Both the position numbers and the translations under genes were made by a program. The notes under the pieces were generated by a model. It was not told the origin of the DNA. It saw only the letters and a list, made by a program, of their open reading frames with translations, and did no database searches. Source: Calothrix membranacea FACHB-236 (GTDB lineage: Bacteria; Cyanobacteriota; Cyanobacteriia; Cyanobacteriales; Nostocaceae). From it: a stretch of 64,000 nt of DNA. Shown piece after piece: positions 44,430-53,904 of this stretch; within the stretch, counting starts at the first letter, position 1; every line of letters starts with the position of its first letter. The stretch lies in the NCBI RefSeq assembly GCF_014696315.1, contig NZ_JACJPX010000030.1, positions 32,414 to 96,413 on the forward strand, read 5' to 3'.

Positions 44430-45146
44430 ATGGTGATGGTTCCTGCTACTAATCCCAAAATTCTTGTTGTAGATGACGACTACGGTGTCCGAACTCTCAT
44501 CTATCGCTTTTTAAGTCGAAAATATCATATTGAGTCGGCAGCAGATGGTAAGACTGCTTTAAATTTATTCGAGCAATTTCAACCAGATTTAGTTATTCTT
44601 GATTGGAATTTGCCAGACAGTACAGGCTATACTCTCTGCCAAGAAATGCAACGGCGCACTAACGTATTAGTCATGATCCTAAGTAGCCGGACTGATGAAG
44701 CTGATAAAATCAAAATCTTGGCTGCGGGTGCTGATGACTTCATGTCCAAACCCTTTAGCCTAGCTGAAGTAGAAGTCCGAGTTCAAGCTTTGTTGCGTCG
44801 TATCCGAACTGTCAATACTTCACCAGCACAACGCCTCGTCTTTCAGCAGTTAGCAATTAACCCTGATGGACGAGAGGTAACACTTAACGATAAACCTCTA
44901 TCATTAACCGCCCTAGAATTTAATATTTTACATTTTTTGGCTAGCCACCCAGGTCAAGCATGGAGCCGTCCCCAACTAATCCAAAAAATTTGGGGTTGCG
45001 ATTATGTTGGAGATGGACGAGTGGTTGATGTACATATTGGTCAACTCCGCAAGAAAATGGAAGTTGATACAAATGTCCCAGAATTTATTAAAACTGTTCG
45101 GGGTTATGGTTATAAGTTTGAGCCACCGGAAAAGCCGACAGAATAG
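44430..45146 (+). CDS. OmpR-family response regulator (NrrA/Rre37-like)
   Basis: A 238-residue two-component regulator. The receiver (about 10-125) has VVDDDYGVR, phosphoacceptor Asp in LVILDWNLPDSTGY, Ser in ILSSRTDEADK and Lys in FMSKPFS. The winged-helix output domain (about 140-232) has LSLTALEFNILHFL and VRGYGYKF. The phrase SRTDEADKI and overall layout recall the nitrogen/sugar-metabolism regulator NrrA/Rre37, but I cannot separate it from other OmpR paralogues, so no symbol is given. Start ATG at 44430 or GTG-ATG two codons later. A T-rich hairpin terminator lies about 190 bp downstream. No kinase gene is adjacent. Confidence 0.92.
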   Translation: MVMVPATNPKILVVDDDYGVRTLIYRFLSRKYHIESAADGKTALNLFEQFQPDLVILDWNLPDSTGYTLCQEMQRRTNVLVMILSSRTDEADKIKILAAGADDFMSKPFSLAEVEVRVQALLRRIRTVNTSPAQRLVFQQLAINPDGREVTLNDKPLSLTALEFNILHFLASHPGQAWSRPQLIQKIWGCDYVGDGRVVDVHIGQLRKKMEVDTNVPEFIKTVRGYGYKFEPPEKPTE

Positions 45147-45331
45147 GTATTTAACAATATTCCACTCCTTCTGTTGTCAAGAAATAATGGCATTTTAAGA
45201 ATTGCAAATTCAAAATTAATTACCCCACAAATAAATCAGGGGATAAAATTAATCTTGTTTTACATTTTCTCTTCCTCATAAATCAATTTAGCTTCAATTC
45301 ATTGCTAAGGCTTCCTTGTATATGAACTTTG

Positions 45332-45360
45332 AAAAATAAGGGCAGAAGCCCTTATTTTTT
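45332..45360 (+). terminator. Rho-independent terminator
   Basis: A perfect 12-bp stem (AAAAATAAGGGC and complement) with an AGAA loop, followed by a T-rich end, about 185 bp after the response regulator stop codon. A/T at the stem ends makes it usable on either strand. Confidence 0.75.
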
Positions 45361-45365
45361 CTTTC

Positions 45366-45720
45366 AAATTTGAAGGTAAAAAATTTGTGAGCGTTGGAAA
45401 TTTTTATTTATATTTATTTCCAATAATGGCGCTAGTCAATTCCACTATATTTTTGCAGTTATTTGCTGCTAAATTAATATGATTTAAATTTGATTCATTA
45501 AAACAGGCAAAAAGCTTGTATTACAAGAACTCCGAAAAATTTATTTGCATTACTTAAATGTGTTTTAGAGCTATTAATTACATTTAAAAAATCAAGTACA
45601 TATTCTTCTATCTGTTATCAAACAAGATAGTGACAGATAGAAGAATATAAAAAATGCCTAGAAGAAAGATGATGCTTAATTCAAAATCTAGCTAGAAAAA
45701 GAGGGGCTAGAAGCTAGAGG
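45366..45720. other. AT-rich intergenic spacer
   Basis: About 350 bp of AT-rich DNA, including TTCTTCTATCTGTTATC and its partial complement ATAGTGACAGATAGAAGAA (about 45602-45646). No gene was recognised. Confidence 0.4.
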
Positions 45721-45730
45721 AGAGTGATTG

Positions 45731-45848
45731 CAATACTTGTCGGTTAAGGGCAAAAGGGGAAAGGGGTAAGAAAAAACCTTTAACCCTTACCCTTTTACCT
45801 TTTCCCAAACCAAATTCCGAGTTGAAAATCCTTAACCGAGCAGTATTG
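45731..45848. mobile_element. 118-bp MITE-like element with target-site duplication
   Basis: The left end is CAATACTTGTCGGTTAAGG; the right end (45830-45848) is its complement at 17 of 19 positions. The element is flanked by exact 10-bp direct repeats, AGAGTGATTG at 45721-45730 and 45849-45858, as expected of a transposition event. The interior is a G/A-rich then T/C-rich hairpin (about 45748-45806). It has no open frame, so it is non-autonomous. A partial copy is at 28198-28274. Confidence 0.88.
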
Positions 45849-46052
45849 AGAGTGATTGTATTTTTTGGTTGTGGGTTTTTACTGTTATTGACTGTCTGAA
45901 AAATTTTGCTCAATGGAGGAAACCCCCTAGCTAAACTTTTGGCAAAATCCAAAATCTAGGTGTGAGTATTGTTTCCTTCACAAAAAGACATAATTAGGTA
46001 AAATTAGTTAAAGCAATTTTTGCACCTGTTAAATCAAGGCATCAGCAAACTC

Positions 46053-47120
46053 ATGCATCTGAAAATCAGTGCATCTCGATTTCCCATAGCTTCCTTACTA
46101 CTAATTGCCCCCTTTTTCTTGTGGGGTACGGCAATGGTAGCAATGAAAGGAGTGATACCCCACACTACACCACTATTTATGGCAGGAGTGCGGTTGCTAC
46201 CGGCTGGGATATTAATCCTCGTAGCAGCAGCATTAATGGGTAGATCCCAACCTCAAGGATGGGGTGCATGGTTATGGATTACCTTATTTGCCTTAGTGGA
46301 TGGAACTCTATTTCAAGGCTTTTTGGCAGAAGGACTAGTCAGAACTAGCGCTGGGTTAGGATCTGTAATGATTGATTCTCAACCCTTGGCTGTAGCCTTG
46401 CTGTCGTTATGGCTATTTCAAGAACGGATTGGTTTTTGGGGATGGCTGGGTTTAGGATTGGGAGTCTCTGGTATCAGTTTAATTGGCTTGCCTGATGAGT
46501 GGATTTTCCATCTTCTTGGTTCTGGTGTAAATGTCTCAATTGGTAATTGGCAACAGTTATTTGCTAGCGGTGAGTGGTTAATGCTGCTAGCTGCGTTGTC
46601 AATGGCGGTGGGAACAGTATTAATTCGGTTTGTATGTCGCTATACAGATCCCGTAGTAGCTACAGGATGGCACATGATTATCGGTGGATTGCCATTATGG
46701 GGAGCTTCATCAGTTTTAGAATCCCAGCAATGGCAGAATCTTGTGACATCCGATTGGCTGGCATTGAGTTATGCCACAATATTTGGTAGTGCGATCGCTT
46801 ACGGATTATTTTTCTACTTTGCTTCTAGCGGTAATCTCACTAGTCTCAGTTCTCTTACCTTCTTAACACCAGTTTTTGCGCTACTTTTTGGCAATCTCTT
46901 CCTTTCAGAAGTTCTCAGTCCCTTACAGTGGATGGGAGTTTTCTTGACTTTAATTAGTATTTATCTCATCAACCAGCGCGATAATTTAGCAGCCAGCAAA
47001 AAGGTTACCTTGGCTGAAGCAACTACAAATCAGCAACCTATTTTAGAAGCATCTAATGCTCAGAAACTTAGCCCTGTTACTTTAGCTGTGAGAGAATCTG
47101 AGCCAGAAATTCTACCCTAA
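46053..47120 (+). CDS. EamA/DMT-superfamily transporter
   Basis: A 355-residue integral membrane protein with about ten hydrophobic helices arranged as two EamA repeats (first from PFFLWGTAMVAMKGV, second from the GEWLMLLAALSMAVGTVLIRF region). It is likely an inner-membrane exporter or importer of metabolites; the substrate cannot be predicted. ATG 46053 is used; a TTG 11 codons upstream is in frame but unlikely. The last 50 residues after the final helix are hydrophilic and poorly conserved-looking. Confidence 0.9.
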   Translation: MHLKISASRFPIASLLLIAPFFLWGTAMVAMKGVIPHTTPLFMAGVRLLPAGILILVAAALMGRSQPQGWGAWLWITLFALVDGTLFQGFLAEGLVRTSAGLGSVMIDSQPLAVALLSLWLFQERIGFWGWLGLGLGVSGISLIGLPDEWIFHLLGSGVNVSIGNWQQLFASGEWLMLLAALSMAVGTVLIRFVCRYTDPVVATGWHMIIGGLPLWGASSVLESQQWQNLVTSDWLALSYATIFGSAIAYGLFFYFASSGNLTSLSSLTFLTPVFALLFGNLFLSEVLSPLQWMGVFLTLISIYLINQRDNLAASKKVTLAEATTNQQPILEASNAQKLSPVTLAVRESEPEILP

Positions 47121-47518
47121 AGTTCATAGAAAGCGGCGGGAAAATTCATCCCCTTGTGGGTATAGAAGAATAGCCGCCCCGCCGCTTAGGGCATTGGGCA
47201 ATGGGCATGGGGAAGAAATTTCCAATGCCCAGAAACCTTGAGGGTTAAGTTTTTATGGTCAATCATCAGCAGATTTGAGCGAATTTTGCACCTAAATTCG
47301 TAAATACGTAGTAATTTGTAGCCACACATCATCAAGGAACTGCTGCAAGATGTGAACTTGAGAATTGACCCGATATACTAGATAGATGGTACAAAAGTAT
47401 TATTAGTAGCCAAATCATGAAAGCAGTTAAAGATTTAACCCTTGAGGTTTAACTCTTGACTGTTTCCTGTTGACTACTGATACACTTATTTAGCAAAACA
47501 CTTCGATAGCCTAAAACG
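47121..47518. other. Intergenic spacer with a terminator-like hairpin
   Basis: 398 bp. At 47131-47187 perfect 10-bp GC-rich arms (AAGCGGCGGG and complement) enclose a 37-base loop, just after the EamA stop codon, and could end that transcript. ATGGGCA/GGGCATTGGG repeats follow to about 47230. The rest is AT-rich. Confidence 0.55.
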
Positions 47519-48388
47519 ATGAAAGCATCTGCTAAGTTCGACTTTGAGGACGAGAAATTTAATGCACCGCCTTCTCAAGTCATCCCCTGGTGTCAGATGA
47601 TTAATCCTCGGTATGGCACAGATGGTATTCAATCTTACGGTTTGGCAATTAAGCTTGATAATGCCCAAGCTGTAGGTTTTCAGCCAGACGATAATTGGCA
47701 ACAGGTAGAGCATGAATTTAGCTCTGGAGTGGAAACTGTATTTATTACTCCTACTCCCAATTTAGTAATCGTGCGACGAGGGCCATTGTCGGTAAAAGAC
47801 CGAGAAACAGGTTTGAAGTTGGGTACACTTAAAGAGAATTATGATGCTTTTTTAGCAGATAAACTTAAATTTAAAACTTTTACTCGTTACTTAATTTTTA
47901 TAGTAGGTGAAGATAAAAAATTCCTACATGATACACCATTACAATTAACGCTAAATGGTGCAGCTGGGGCAAGTTTTGCTAAAACTTACTGTGAATATCA
48001 ACAAGGTAAAGTTATTAGTGGTTTTGTGGCTGAATTAGAAAAGGCTTATGCAGGATATAGAAAGCAACCAGTAACGCCAAAAGGCCCGTTATTTCATGCT
48101 CATGGGATTTTTTCGCCCATAATTGAATGTGAAGAAAGGGGCATTGAACCAAATACAGTACTGGTGGCTTCTACTGTAGATTTTAAACATCCAACAATTG
48201 GGACATTAACACAATATTTAATAGCTTCCGATTCGCCTGAGTCCGCAATAATTTGCAAGTCTTTTGAAGACCACAAAGAGTTTGGTAAGGAAGCTGTGAA
48301 AATAGAAACACCTAAGGTAGAAATGGCAGGTGTTTCTAGTTCTTATATTTATGCGGATGAGGATGATTTTGGTTATCCGCCGTATTAG
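47519..48388 (+). CDS. Uncharacterised protein, possible DUF5895 family
   Basis: A 289-residue soluble protein. It begins with a hydrophilic segment (FDFEDEKFNAPPSQVIPWCQMINP) and contains an ordered alpha/beta core (VETVFITPTPNLVIVRRGPL, YLIFIVGEDKKFLHDTPLQLTL) and an acidic aromatic tail (YADEDDFGYPPY). From memory this pattern resembles a cyanobacterial family annotated DUF5895; a single-strand nucleic-acid-binding role has not been shown to my knowledge. Acidic aromatic tails also occur in single-stranded DNA-binding proteins, a possible hint. No catalytic motif was seen. Start is ATG at 47519. Confidence 0.7.
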   Translation: MKASAKFDFEDEKFNAPPSQVIPWCQMINPRYGTDGIQSYGLAIKLDNAQAVGFQPDDNWQQVEHEFSSGVETVFITPTPNLVIVRRGPLSVKDRETGLKLGTLKENYDAFLADKLKFKTFTRYLIFIVGEDKKFLHDTPLQLTLNGAAGASFAKTYCEYQQGKVISGFVAELEKAYAGYRKQPVTPKGPLFHAHGIFSPIIECEERGIEPNTVLVASTVDFKHPTIGTLTQYLIASDSPESAIICKSFEDHKEFGKEAVKIETPKVEMAGVSSSYIYADEDDFGYPPY

Positions 48389-48393
48389 GGATG

Positions 48394-48490
48394 AGGAAGC
48401 AGAGAAAGCAGGGGGGCAGGGAGCAGGGAGCAGGGGAGAAATATCTATTACCCATTACCAATTACCCAATGCCCAATGCCCCATACCTAA
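48394..48490. repeat. GCAGGGA and ATGCCCA heptamer repeats
   Basis: Degenerate heptamer units in the convergent spacer between the uncharacterised gene and the mltA-like gene. Confidence 0.7.
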
Positions 48491-48493
48491 TAT

Positions 48494-49753
48494 CTATTCT
48501 TTTAAAAGTAAATAATATAATGAGCCGTTACCGCCTGTGATACCGGCGCGATCGCCTGCTAATTTGCCGGTTCCCATGAAATAATCTACTCGGCCTGGGC
48601 CTTTGATGGCGCTTCCGGTGTCTTGATCTAGGACAAAGCGGTTAACTCTACGATACTCTAAGCTACCTGAACTATTAGGATAAGGAACAGAGGCAGCAAT
48701 CAAGGCTAGCGCACCTGGAGGCATCAAAGATTTATCGGTAGCAATAGAGCGCTCTGCTGTCACGGGTACATTAATACTACCTGTGGCTGCACCACCGCTG
48801 GTTTCTTTAAAAAAGACAAATCGCTCCCAACGAGGTAGATAGTTACTTAATTCTTGAGGATTTTGATTAAAAAACTGGATTAAACGCGGCATAGTTAATC
48901 CATCAAGGGGTAATTTGCCATCTTTTGCCAGTTCTCTACCAATACTTGTCCAGGGGTAATCTGTGCCACCCGCATAACCGATAGAGGTTCTTTTACCGTC
49001 ACTTAACTGGATTTGAGCAGAACCTTGGATGTGAACCATGTATGCATCGAGGCGCTCGCGGAACCATAAAAGTTCTAGACCTTTTAACTGGCTTTTTTCG
49101 CCCAGTAAGCCATCTTTCCCTTCTAAATCAACTCTTTTTGGGTGAGGTTTAGCCCATTTATCAAAATCAGGTGGTAGGCGATAAAGGGGATACTTGTATT
49201 GAGCAGTCTTGACGCGGCTAGCTTGATAAACTGGCTCGTAGTAAGCAGTAAATTTAACAGTACCCTTGCCGTCATTCCCTATAGATTGGTATAAGGTAAA
49301 CTCTCGCTGCACAGCAGCTTGCAGTTGCGCTGGCGACTTAGATTTAACCACTAACTGACGGAAGCGGATTAAACTCCGGCGCACCCGATCTAAAGTAATT
49401 TCTTTAATTGGATATTGTTGATAAGCAGCGATCGCCTTATCTTTTTCTAAGTAACTTAAGCTGTTATCAATGGCTGCTAACAGCGCTTTGCGATCGCCGC
49501 GTTTAACCCTGCTACCCCAAATTTGCTCATCCCAACCCAAACAAGCAGAGCTAGGGGTACAATTGCTTTCTAAGTCTATTGGTTTAAGTGGTGGCTCAAT
49601 TTCGGGGGTGATTGGCGGTACTGGTATGGGTATCGCTGGAGGAGTCTGTTCTGGCGGTGGGTAAATAGGAATCTGAGCAACAGCTGACCAAAATGTATTT
49701 AAAAAGGTAATTCCTAGACTTAAAGAAAGCAAAGCAAGGGTTTTTCTGTTCAT
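48494..49753 (-). CDS. mltA: Membrane-bound lytic murein transglycosylase A (MltA)
   Basis: A 419-residue exported peptidoglycan-cleaving enzyme that cuts the MurNAc-GlcNAc bond to give anhydromuropeptides. Residues 1-27 form a signal peptide (SAVAQIP), followed by a Pro-rich linker (about 30-62) that spans to the wall. The MltA core follows: FTAYYEPVYQASR, HIQGSAQIQLSDG, then the 3D domain with catalytic Asp in LDQDTGSAIKGPGRVDYFMGTG. There is no lipobox, unlike E. coli MltA, so it is likely soluble or anchored otherwise. The upstream 84-residue gene's stop codon abuts this start codon, so the two are an operon. Confidence 0.92.
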   Translation of the reverse strand: MNRKTLALLSLSLGITFLNTFWSAVAQIPIYPPPEQTPPAIPIPVPPITPEIEPPLKPIDLESNCTPSSACLGWDEQIWGSRVKRGDRKALLAAIDNSLSYLEKDKAIAAYQQYPIKEITLDRVRRSLIRFRQLVVKSKSPAQLQAAVQREFTLYQSIGNDGKGTVKFTAYYEPVYQASRVKTAQYKYPLYRLPPDFDKWAKPHPKRVDLEGKDGLLGEKSQLKGLELLWFRERLDAYMVHIQGSAQIQLSDGKRTSIGYAGGTDYPWTSIGRELAKDGKLPLDGLTMPRLIQFFNQNPQELSNYLPRWERFVFFKETSGGAATGSINVPVTAERSIATDKSLMPPGALALIAASVPYPNSSGSLEYRRVNRFVLDQDTGSAIKGPGRVDYFMGTGKLAGDRAGITGGNGSLYYLLLKE

Positions 49754-50008
49754 TTAGCTAAATCTTTCAACACTAGAACTAAAAATTGGTTCTACTCGAA
49801 TTGCCACAACCCGAGATGGGCGTACTACCATATACTCCCCTTGAATATTCTTGATCGGCACGCTAATAAAGTCATTAGAGGCAGACTTGGGAACAAGCTC
49901 GCCACTATACCACTTCTGGAACTCTTGAATAGTAGGAAAACGTACTTCTTCGCGGTGGCCACTTTCCAGCAGTAGGTAGACTGCGTATTCATTCGGTGTT
50001 CTAGGCAT
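49754..50008 (-). CDS. Small conserved-looking protein co-transcribed with mltA
   Basis: An 84-residue soluble protein (MPRTPNEYAVYLLLESGHREEV, then FQKWYSGELVPK and PIKNIQGEYMVVRPSRVVAIRVEPIF) with a mixed beta pattern. I do not recognise a named family. Its TAA stop is followed directly by the mltA ATG, indicating translational coupling, so a link to cell-wall turnover is likely but unproven. Confidence 0.75.
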   Translation of the reverse strand: MPRTPNEYAVYLLLESGHREEVRFPTIQEFQKWYSGELVPKSASNDFISVPIKNIQGEYMVVRPSRVVAIRVEPIFSSSVERFS

Positions 50009-50377
50009 AAAGTTGAATCATTTGAAACACATTCAACCCATTGTTAACCACCTCACCCCAGAATGAAAAGGGGAACTATACGGTAGCAAGCAAAGCTGTC
50101 TGGAAGAGTTTTATGTTAATAACTCACCAAGCCTCACTATTAAGCTGTCCTTCCAGCAATGACGCTAGTTTACCGGAATACAGTTCCCAACAAATTATTC
50201 AGGAAAAATCTTTTTATAGAACTTTTATTTGAAGCGTGAGATTTTCCGTTAAGGTTATCAATAGTTATTTGAGATTTAATGTTTTTCATTTGGTATTTGG
50301 GTGTTTGGAACTTCTACCTTGTCCCTAGTTCCTATTTCCCAATCTCCAGCCGCCAATTCTCAATACCCAATATCCAA
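50009..50377. other. Intergenic spacer
   Basis: 369 bp between the 84-residue gene (upstream side) and the M48 protease stop codon. Heptamer-like AATCTCCAGCC/CCCAAT fragments are at about 50335-50380. No gene or terminator was recognised. Confidence 0.4.
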
Positions 50378-52300
50378 TTACTGTTTTACAGAAGATTGTT
50401 TTGCTTTAGAAACACCGCGTTGGGAATTTAAAAACGGCGGTATGGGACAATCTAATGTCATCGCGATCGCTCTTAGCAAATCTGCTTCGGATGGCGTGAC
50501 TTTGTTATCTAGTAGCACAGTATGAGCGCAAGCATCTACAATACCTTGCTTGAGTTTGGGACTAGCAAGGCGCAAGCGGTCGATACTTTTTTTGATATCA
50601 GTAAAGCTACAAGCAACAGGCGATTCTGGTGTTTCTAGCTGTCCGGCGCGCGGTAGCCTAAAAACGCCGGAACGAAATGCATAGGCAATTTCATCAGCTT
50701 GAGATTGTCCTACTCGTGCTAATGCTGACAGTACTAAGATGCTATCTGACCAAATCTCTTCTATAGATGTGAATTCAACCTTTGTTACAGAGTTGGGATT
50801 GATACAAGGCTCCAGTCGGTGCCACAGTACTAACTGCAAGACAAAATTCCCTAGTGATATACTGCCTGTGGCTGTCACTAAACCGTGGACGCATTTACAT
50901 AGCCTTTGGCATTCTTTAGCGGAGTTTTGACGTAATGCAGGGATGATCAAATCTACAAGCGGTAAGCGCAGGCTGGGGTCTAATTGGCTAAGTTCGCTAC
51001 TGAATTCTAGAGCTTTATCTACTAGCTCAACAGGCTGGACTTGGCGCAACCAAGTAATTTGTCGTTGTTGTATTTGAAGATTTTCTGTATCTAACGCCAA
51101 CGCAAAAGCGATCGCAGTTGCACTTTGCTGTTCTCGCACCCCCAAGCGCAGGGATTCTGGTAACTTTGCTAACAATGCTTGAGCATGGGCAAAATGTTCT
51201 GGTGCAACGCTTCCGACTTGGTTGACTACTTGTTCTGGGTTAAATGATGTAGCATTTCCACCCGCAGCAAAACCCATCGTCAGAGAATCCCCGGAAGTTT
51301 GGGAATGGCGCATGGGAGATGGCATAGCTGCTAAATCACGCGCATTCAAACCCCCAATGCGGCGAATGCGTTCTGCCAGTGGTGGGTGAGTAGCAAACAT
51401 ATCTTCTAAAAAAGAAGGCTTGAGGGCATTGCCAAAAAACATATGGCTAGCTGCTTCTGCTTTTGGAGACATTAACCGAGAATCCATTTGTTGCAGCTTT
51501 TGTAGTACCCCAGTCATACCATTGGGGTTACGAGTAAACTGCACCGCCGAAGCATCAGCTAAAAACTCCCGTTGGCGAGAGACTGCGGCTTTAATTAAAC
51601 GACCGCAGATTAAACCAATACCACCAATAGCCATTAATGCTAGACCAAAAGCCCACAAAGGCAAACCTTTGTTTTCATCGGAGTTAACGCGAACCCGCCA
51701 GTGCCATAACAAGTCCCCAGTTAAATAAATGAATAAAATCCCGTGTAATAAGCCGATTAAACGCAAATTCAGCCCCATATCTCCATTGAGAATGTGACTG
51801 AATTCATGACCAATGACTCCTTGGAGTTCATCACGGTTGAGGTGTTCCAAACTTCCACGGGTAACTCCTATTACCGCATCGTTGGGGGTAAACCCAGCCG
51901 CAAAAGCATTAATCCCCCGTTCTGACTCCAAAAGATAGACGGCTGGCACAGAAATACCAGAAGCGATCGCCATTTCTTCGACAATATTTAATAGCTGTAG
52001 CCCTTGTTCGTCTGCCATTTCTGGGATGAGAAGCTGTCCCCCCAACTCTTGGGCAATGACGCTACCCCCCTCCCGCAGCGAAAAAGTTTTATACCAACTT
52101 GCAAGAGCGATCGCAATAATTGTAATGACACCCACAGAAAATAATAATTGTGGCTGCCATAAACTACGAGGTGCTATGCCAATTACAAATAAAGCGGCAA
52201 TATAAATCGCCACAATCATGACTGCAATTGATATTGCAAACAATCCGATTAACTTTTGCGTGTTTTGGCGTGCAAGATCCTGATGTTCAAAAAAATTCAT
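50378..52300 (-). CDS. HtpX-like M48 membrane metalloprotease with C-terminal extension
   Basis: A 640-residue membrane protease. N-terminal helices at about 18-40 and 52-68 precede the M48 core with HEFSH (GVIGHEFSHILNGDM, near residue 166) and the third zinc ligand in SRQREFLADASAV; two further helices lie between them. It should degrade or survey damaged membrane proteins. The last ~300 residues (from about 340) are a soluble helical extension not found in E. coli HtpX. The lemA-like gene is 6 bp upstream on the same strand; LemA-M48 pairs recur in bacteria, supporting a joint membrane quality-control role. Confidence 0.92.
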   Translation of the reverse strand: MNFFEHQDLARQNTQKLIGLFAISIAVMIVAIYIAALFVIGIAPRSLWQPQLLFSVGVITIIAIALASWYKTFSLREGGSVIAQELGGQLLIPEMADEQGLQLLNIVEEMAIASGISVPAVYLLESERGINAFAAGFTPNDAVIGVTRGSLEHLNRDELQGVIGHEFSHILNGDMGLNLRLIGLLHGILFIYLTGDLLWHWRVRVNSDENKGLPLWAFGLALMAIGGIGLICGRLIKAAVSRQREFLADASAVQFTRNPNGMTGVLQKLQQMDSRLMSPKAEAASHMFFGNALKPSFLEDMFATHPPLAERIRRIGGLNARDLAAMPSPMRHSQTSGDSLTMGFAAGGNATSFNPEQVVNQVGSVAPEHFAHAQALLAKLPESLRLGVREQQSATAIAFALALDTENLQIQQRQITWLRQVQPVELVDKALEFSSELSQLDPSLRLPLVDLIIPALRQNSAKECQRLCKCVHGLVTATGSISLGNFVLQLVLWHRLEPCINPNSVTKVEFTSIEEIWSDSILVLSALARVGQSQADEIAYAFRSGVFRLPRAGQLETPESPVACSFTDIKKSIDRLRLASPKLKQGIVDACAHTVLLDNKVTPSEADLLRAIAMTLDCPIPPFLNSQRGVSKAKQSSVKQ

Positions 52301-52306
52301 ATGGGC

Positions 52307-52894
52307 TTAAAAAGACACGCGAGGAGCAGTTTTCATTTCTGGTGTTGCTTCTTGCAGCAATTCCGCAACCCTAAAATTAAAATTATTGGCTATTAAATTG
52401 CTGGGGAAAGATTCGCTTTTAGTGTTGTAGAGTGTCACAGCATCATTAAAAGCCTGACGTGCAAAAGCAATCCGGTTTTCTGTGGAAGAGAGTTCCTCCA
52501 TTACCTGACTCATAGAGCGATCGGCTTTTAATTCCGGATAAGATTCCGAAAGTACCATGAATCGGCTTAACGCACCTGTCAACGCGGCTTCCGCATTACC
52601 TAACTGTTGCATTGCTTGTGGATCACCAGGATTTTGCACCGCACGAGTACTAGCATTTAATGCAGAATTCCGCGCCGCAATTACTGCTTCTAAGGTTTCC
52701 CGTTCATGTTTCATGTAACCTTTAGCAGTTTCCACCAAATTGGGAATTAAGTCATAGCGGCGCTGTAATTGCACATCGATTTGAGAATAAGCATTTTTGT
52801 AGCGGTTACGCAGCTTCACTAAATCGTTGTAGCTAGTAATAATAATCACCGTAACAGTTGCAATTACAACTACTAAAAAGATTAAAAAACCCAT
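52307..52894 (-). CDS. lemA: LemA family protein
   Basis: A 195-residue protein with one N-terminal membrane helix (residues 2-20, LIFLVVVIATVTVII) and a four-helix cytoplasmic or periplasmic domain containing the LemA signature VQLQRRYDLIPNLVETAKGYMKHE and LSSTENRIAFARQAFNDAV. ATG 52894 is selected because AGGA lies immediately upstream and the remaining upstream frame lacks family similarity. Biochemical function is unclear in the family. It precedes the HtpX-like M48 gene by 6 bp, an operon typical of LemA. Confidence 0.93.
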   Translation of the reverse strand: MGFLIFLVVVIATVTVIIITSYNDLVKLRNRYKNAYSQIDVQLQRRYDLIPNLVETAKGYMKHERETLEAVIAARNSALNASTRAVQNPGDPQAMQQLGNAEAALTGALSRFMVLSESYPELKADRSMSQVMEELSSTENRIAFARQAFNDAVTLYNTKSESFPSNLIANNFNFRVAELLQEATPEMKTAPRVSF

Positions 52895-53268
52895 ATTCCT
52901 GAAGTTCCTTAGAACTTGCGAATGGAGAAATTCAACTTCCACTAGAGGAAAACTTGCCATCAGCACATCAATTACTGTACTTATTTGCAGATTTACCAAT
53001 CCAGCAGCTTTTATATCCAGCGCAAGTTTTCTGGATATGCATATGAGTCTACCTTCAGTAGTATTGCTTTGTCTTCTGTAAAAATAGTTACGAATATATA
53101 CTGAATAACTGCGACTGCGATCGCATAAGATAAAGCTTTGGATCAAATATTAAATCAATCCAAAATCCAAAATCTAAAATCTAAAATCCCCTGACCTTAT
53201 TTCTTCCTTTCGAGGGAATGACTAGATTCATTTCCTCAGGGTAGTGTCAAACAGATAACTGCTTTATC
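52895..53268. other. Divergent intergenic spacer
   Basis: 374 bp between lemA (minus) and the nitroreductase gene (plus). It includes HIP1 (near 53117) and AAAATCC/AAAATCT repeats at about 53159-53190. The upstream extension of the lemA frame (52895-53146) is judged non-coding. Confidence 0.5.
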
Positions 53269-53904
53269 ATGTCTAAGCCGTTTGAAGTTAACAATATATA
53301 TATAGTCATGGAAAAACTAGCTCCTACTCAATATCCAATTCATCCTTTACTAGAACAACGTTGGAGTCCTCTAGCGTTTTCAGATAAACCCATAGAAAAA
53401 GCAAAACTTCATAGCTTATTTGAGGCGGCGCGTTGGTCTGCATCTTCTTATAATGAGCAGCCTTGGCACTTTATTGTGGCAACTCAAGACAACCCAGAAG
53501 ACTTTAACCGTCTCCTGAGTTGTTTAGCCGAAGGAAATCAAGTATGGGCAAAAAATGCTCCTGTATTGATGATTTCGGTAGCAAAACTCTATTTTGAGAA
53601 AAATGGCACAGAGAACCGTCATGCTTTTCATGACGTAGGCACAGCAGTTTGCAGTCTTTCAGTCCAAGCAACAGCCCTGGGTTTATTCACTCACCAAATG
53701 GCAGGCTTTGATGTACCGAAAACAAAGGAATTATACAAGATTCCCCAAGGGTATGAACCAGTAGCTGCGATCGCACTTGGCTATCCAGGCGATCCGCAAA
53801 CCCTACCAGAACAATATCAACAACGCGAGTTTTCCCCCCGTCAACGCAAACCCCAACAAAGCTTTGTGTTCACCGGTGGTTGGGGAATAGGGATTGGAGA
53901 ATAG
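53269..53904 (+). CDS. Nitroreductase-family flavoprotein
   Basis: A 211-residue FMN-dependent oxidoreductase. The family pattern LEQRWSPLAFSDKPIEKAKLHSLFEAARWSASSYNEQPWHFIVA (key residues RxSxR-like RWSP, AxWxxSxxNxQPW) and the late EPVAAIALGYPGDP segment are diagnostic. It is a soluble homodimer by family precedent; the physiological substrate is unknown. The last residues (GGWGIGIGE) are encoded by GGGATTGG heptamer-type repeat DNA, so the native C-terminus may once have been shorter. Start ATG at 53269; an ATG 13 codons later is possible. Confidence 0.9.
   Translation: MSKPFEVNNIYIVMEKLAPTQYPIHPLLEQRWSPLAFSDKPIEKAKLHSLFEAARWSASSYNEQPWHFIVATQDNPEDFNRLLSCLAEGNQVWAKNAPVLMISVAKLYFEKNGTENRHAFHDVGTAVCSLSVQATALGLFTHQMAGFDVPKTKELYKIPQGYEPVAAIALGYPGDPQTLPEQYQQREFSPRQRKPQQSFVFTGGWGIGIGE

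Noticed and set aside
52895..53146. Upstream extension of the LemA frame
   Set aside because: LemA's conserved N-terminal helix and a nearby AGGA support the ATG at 52894.
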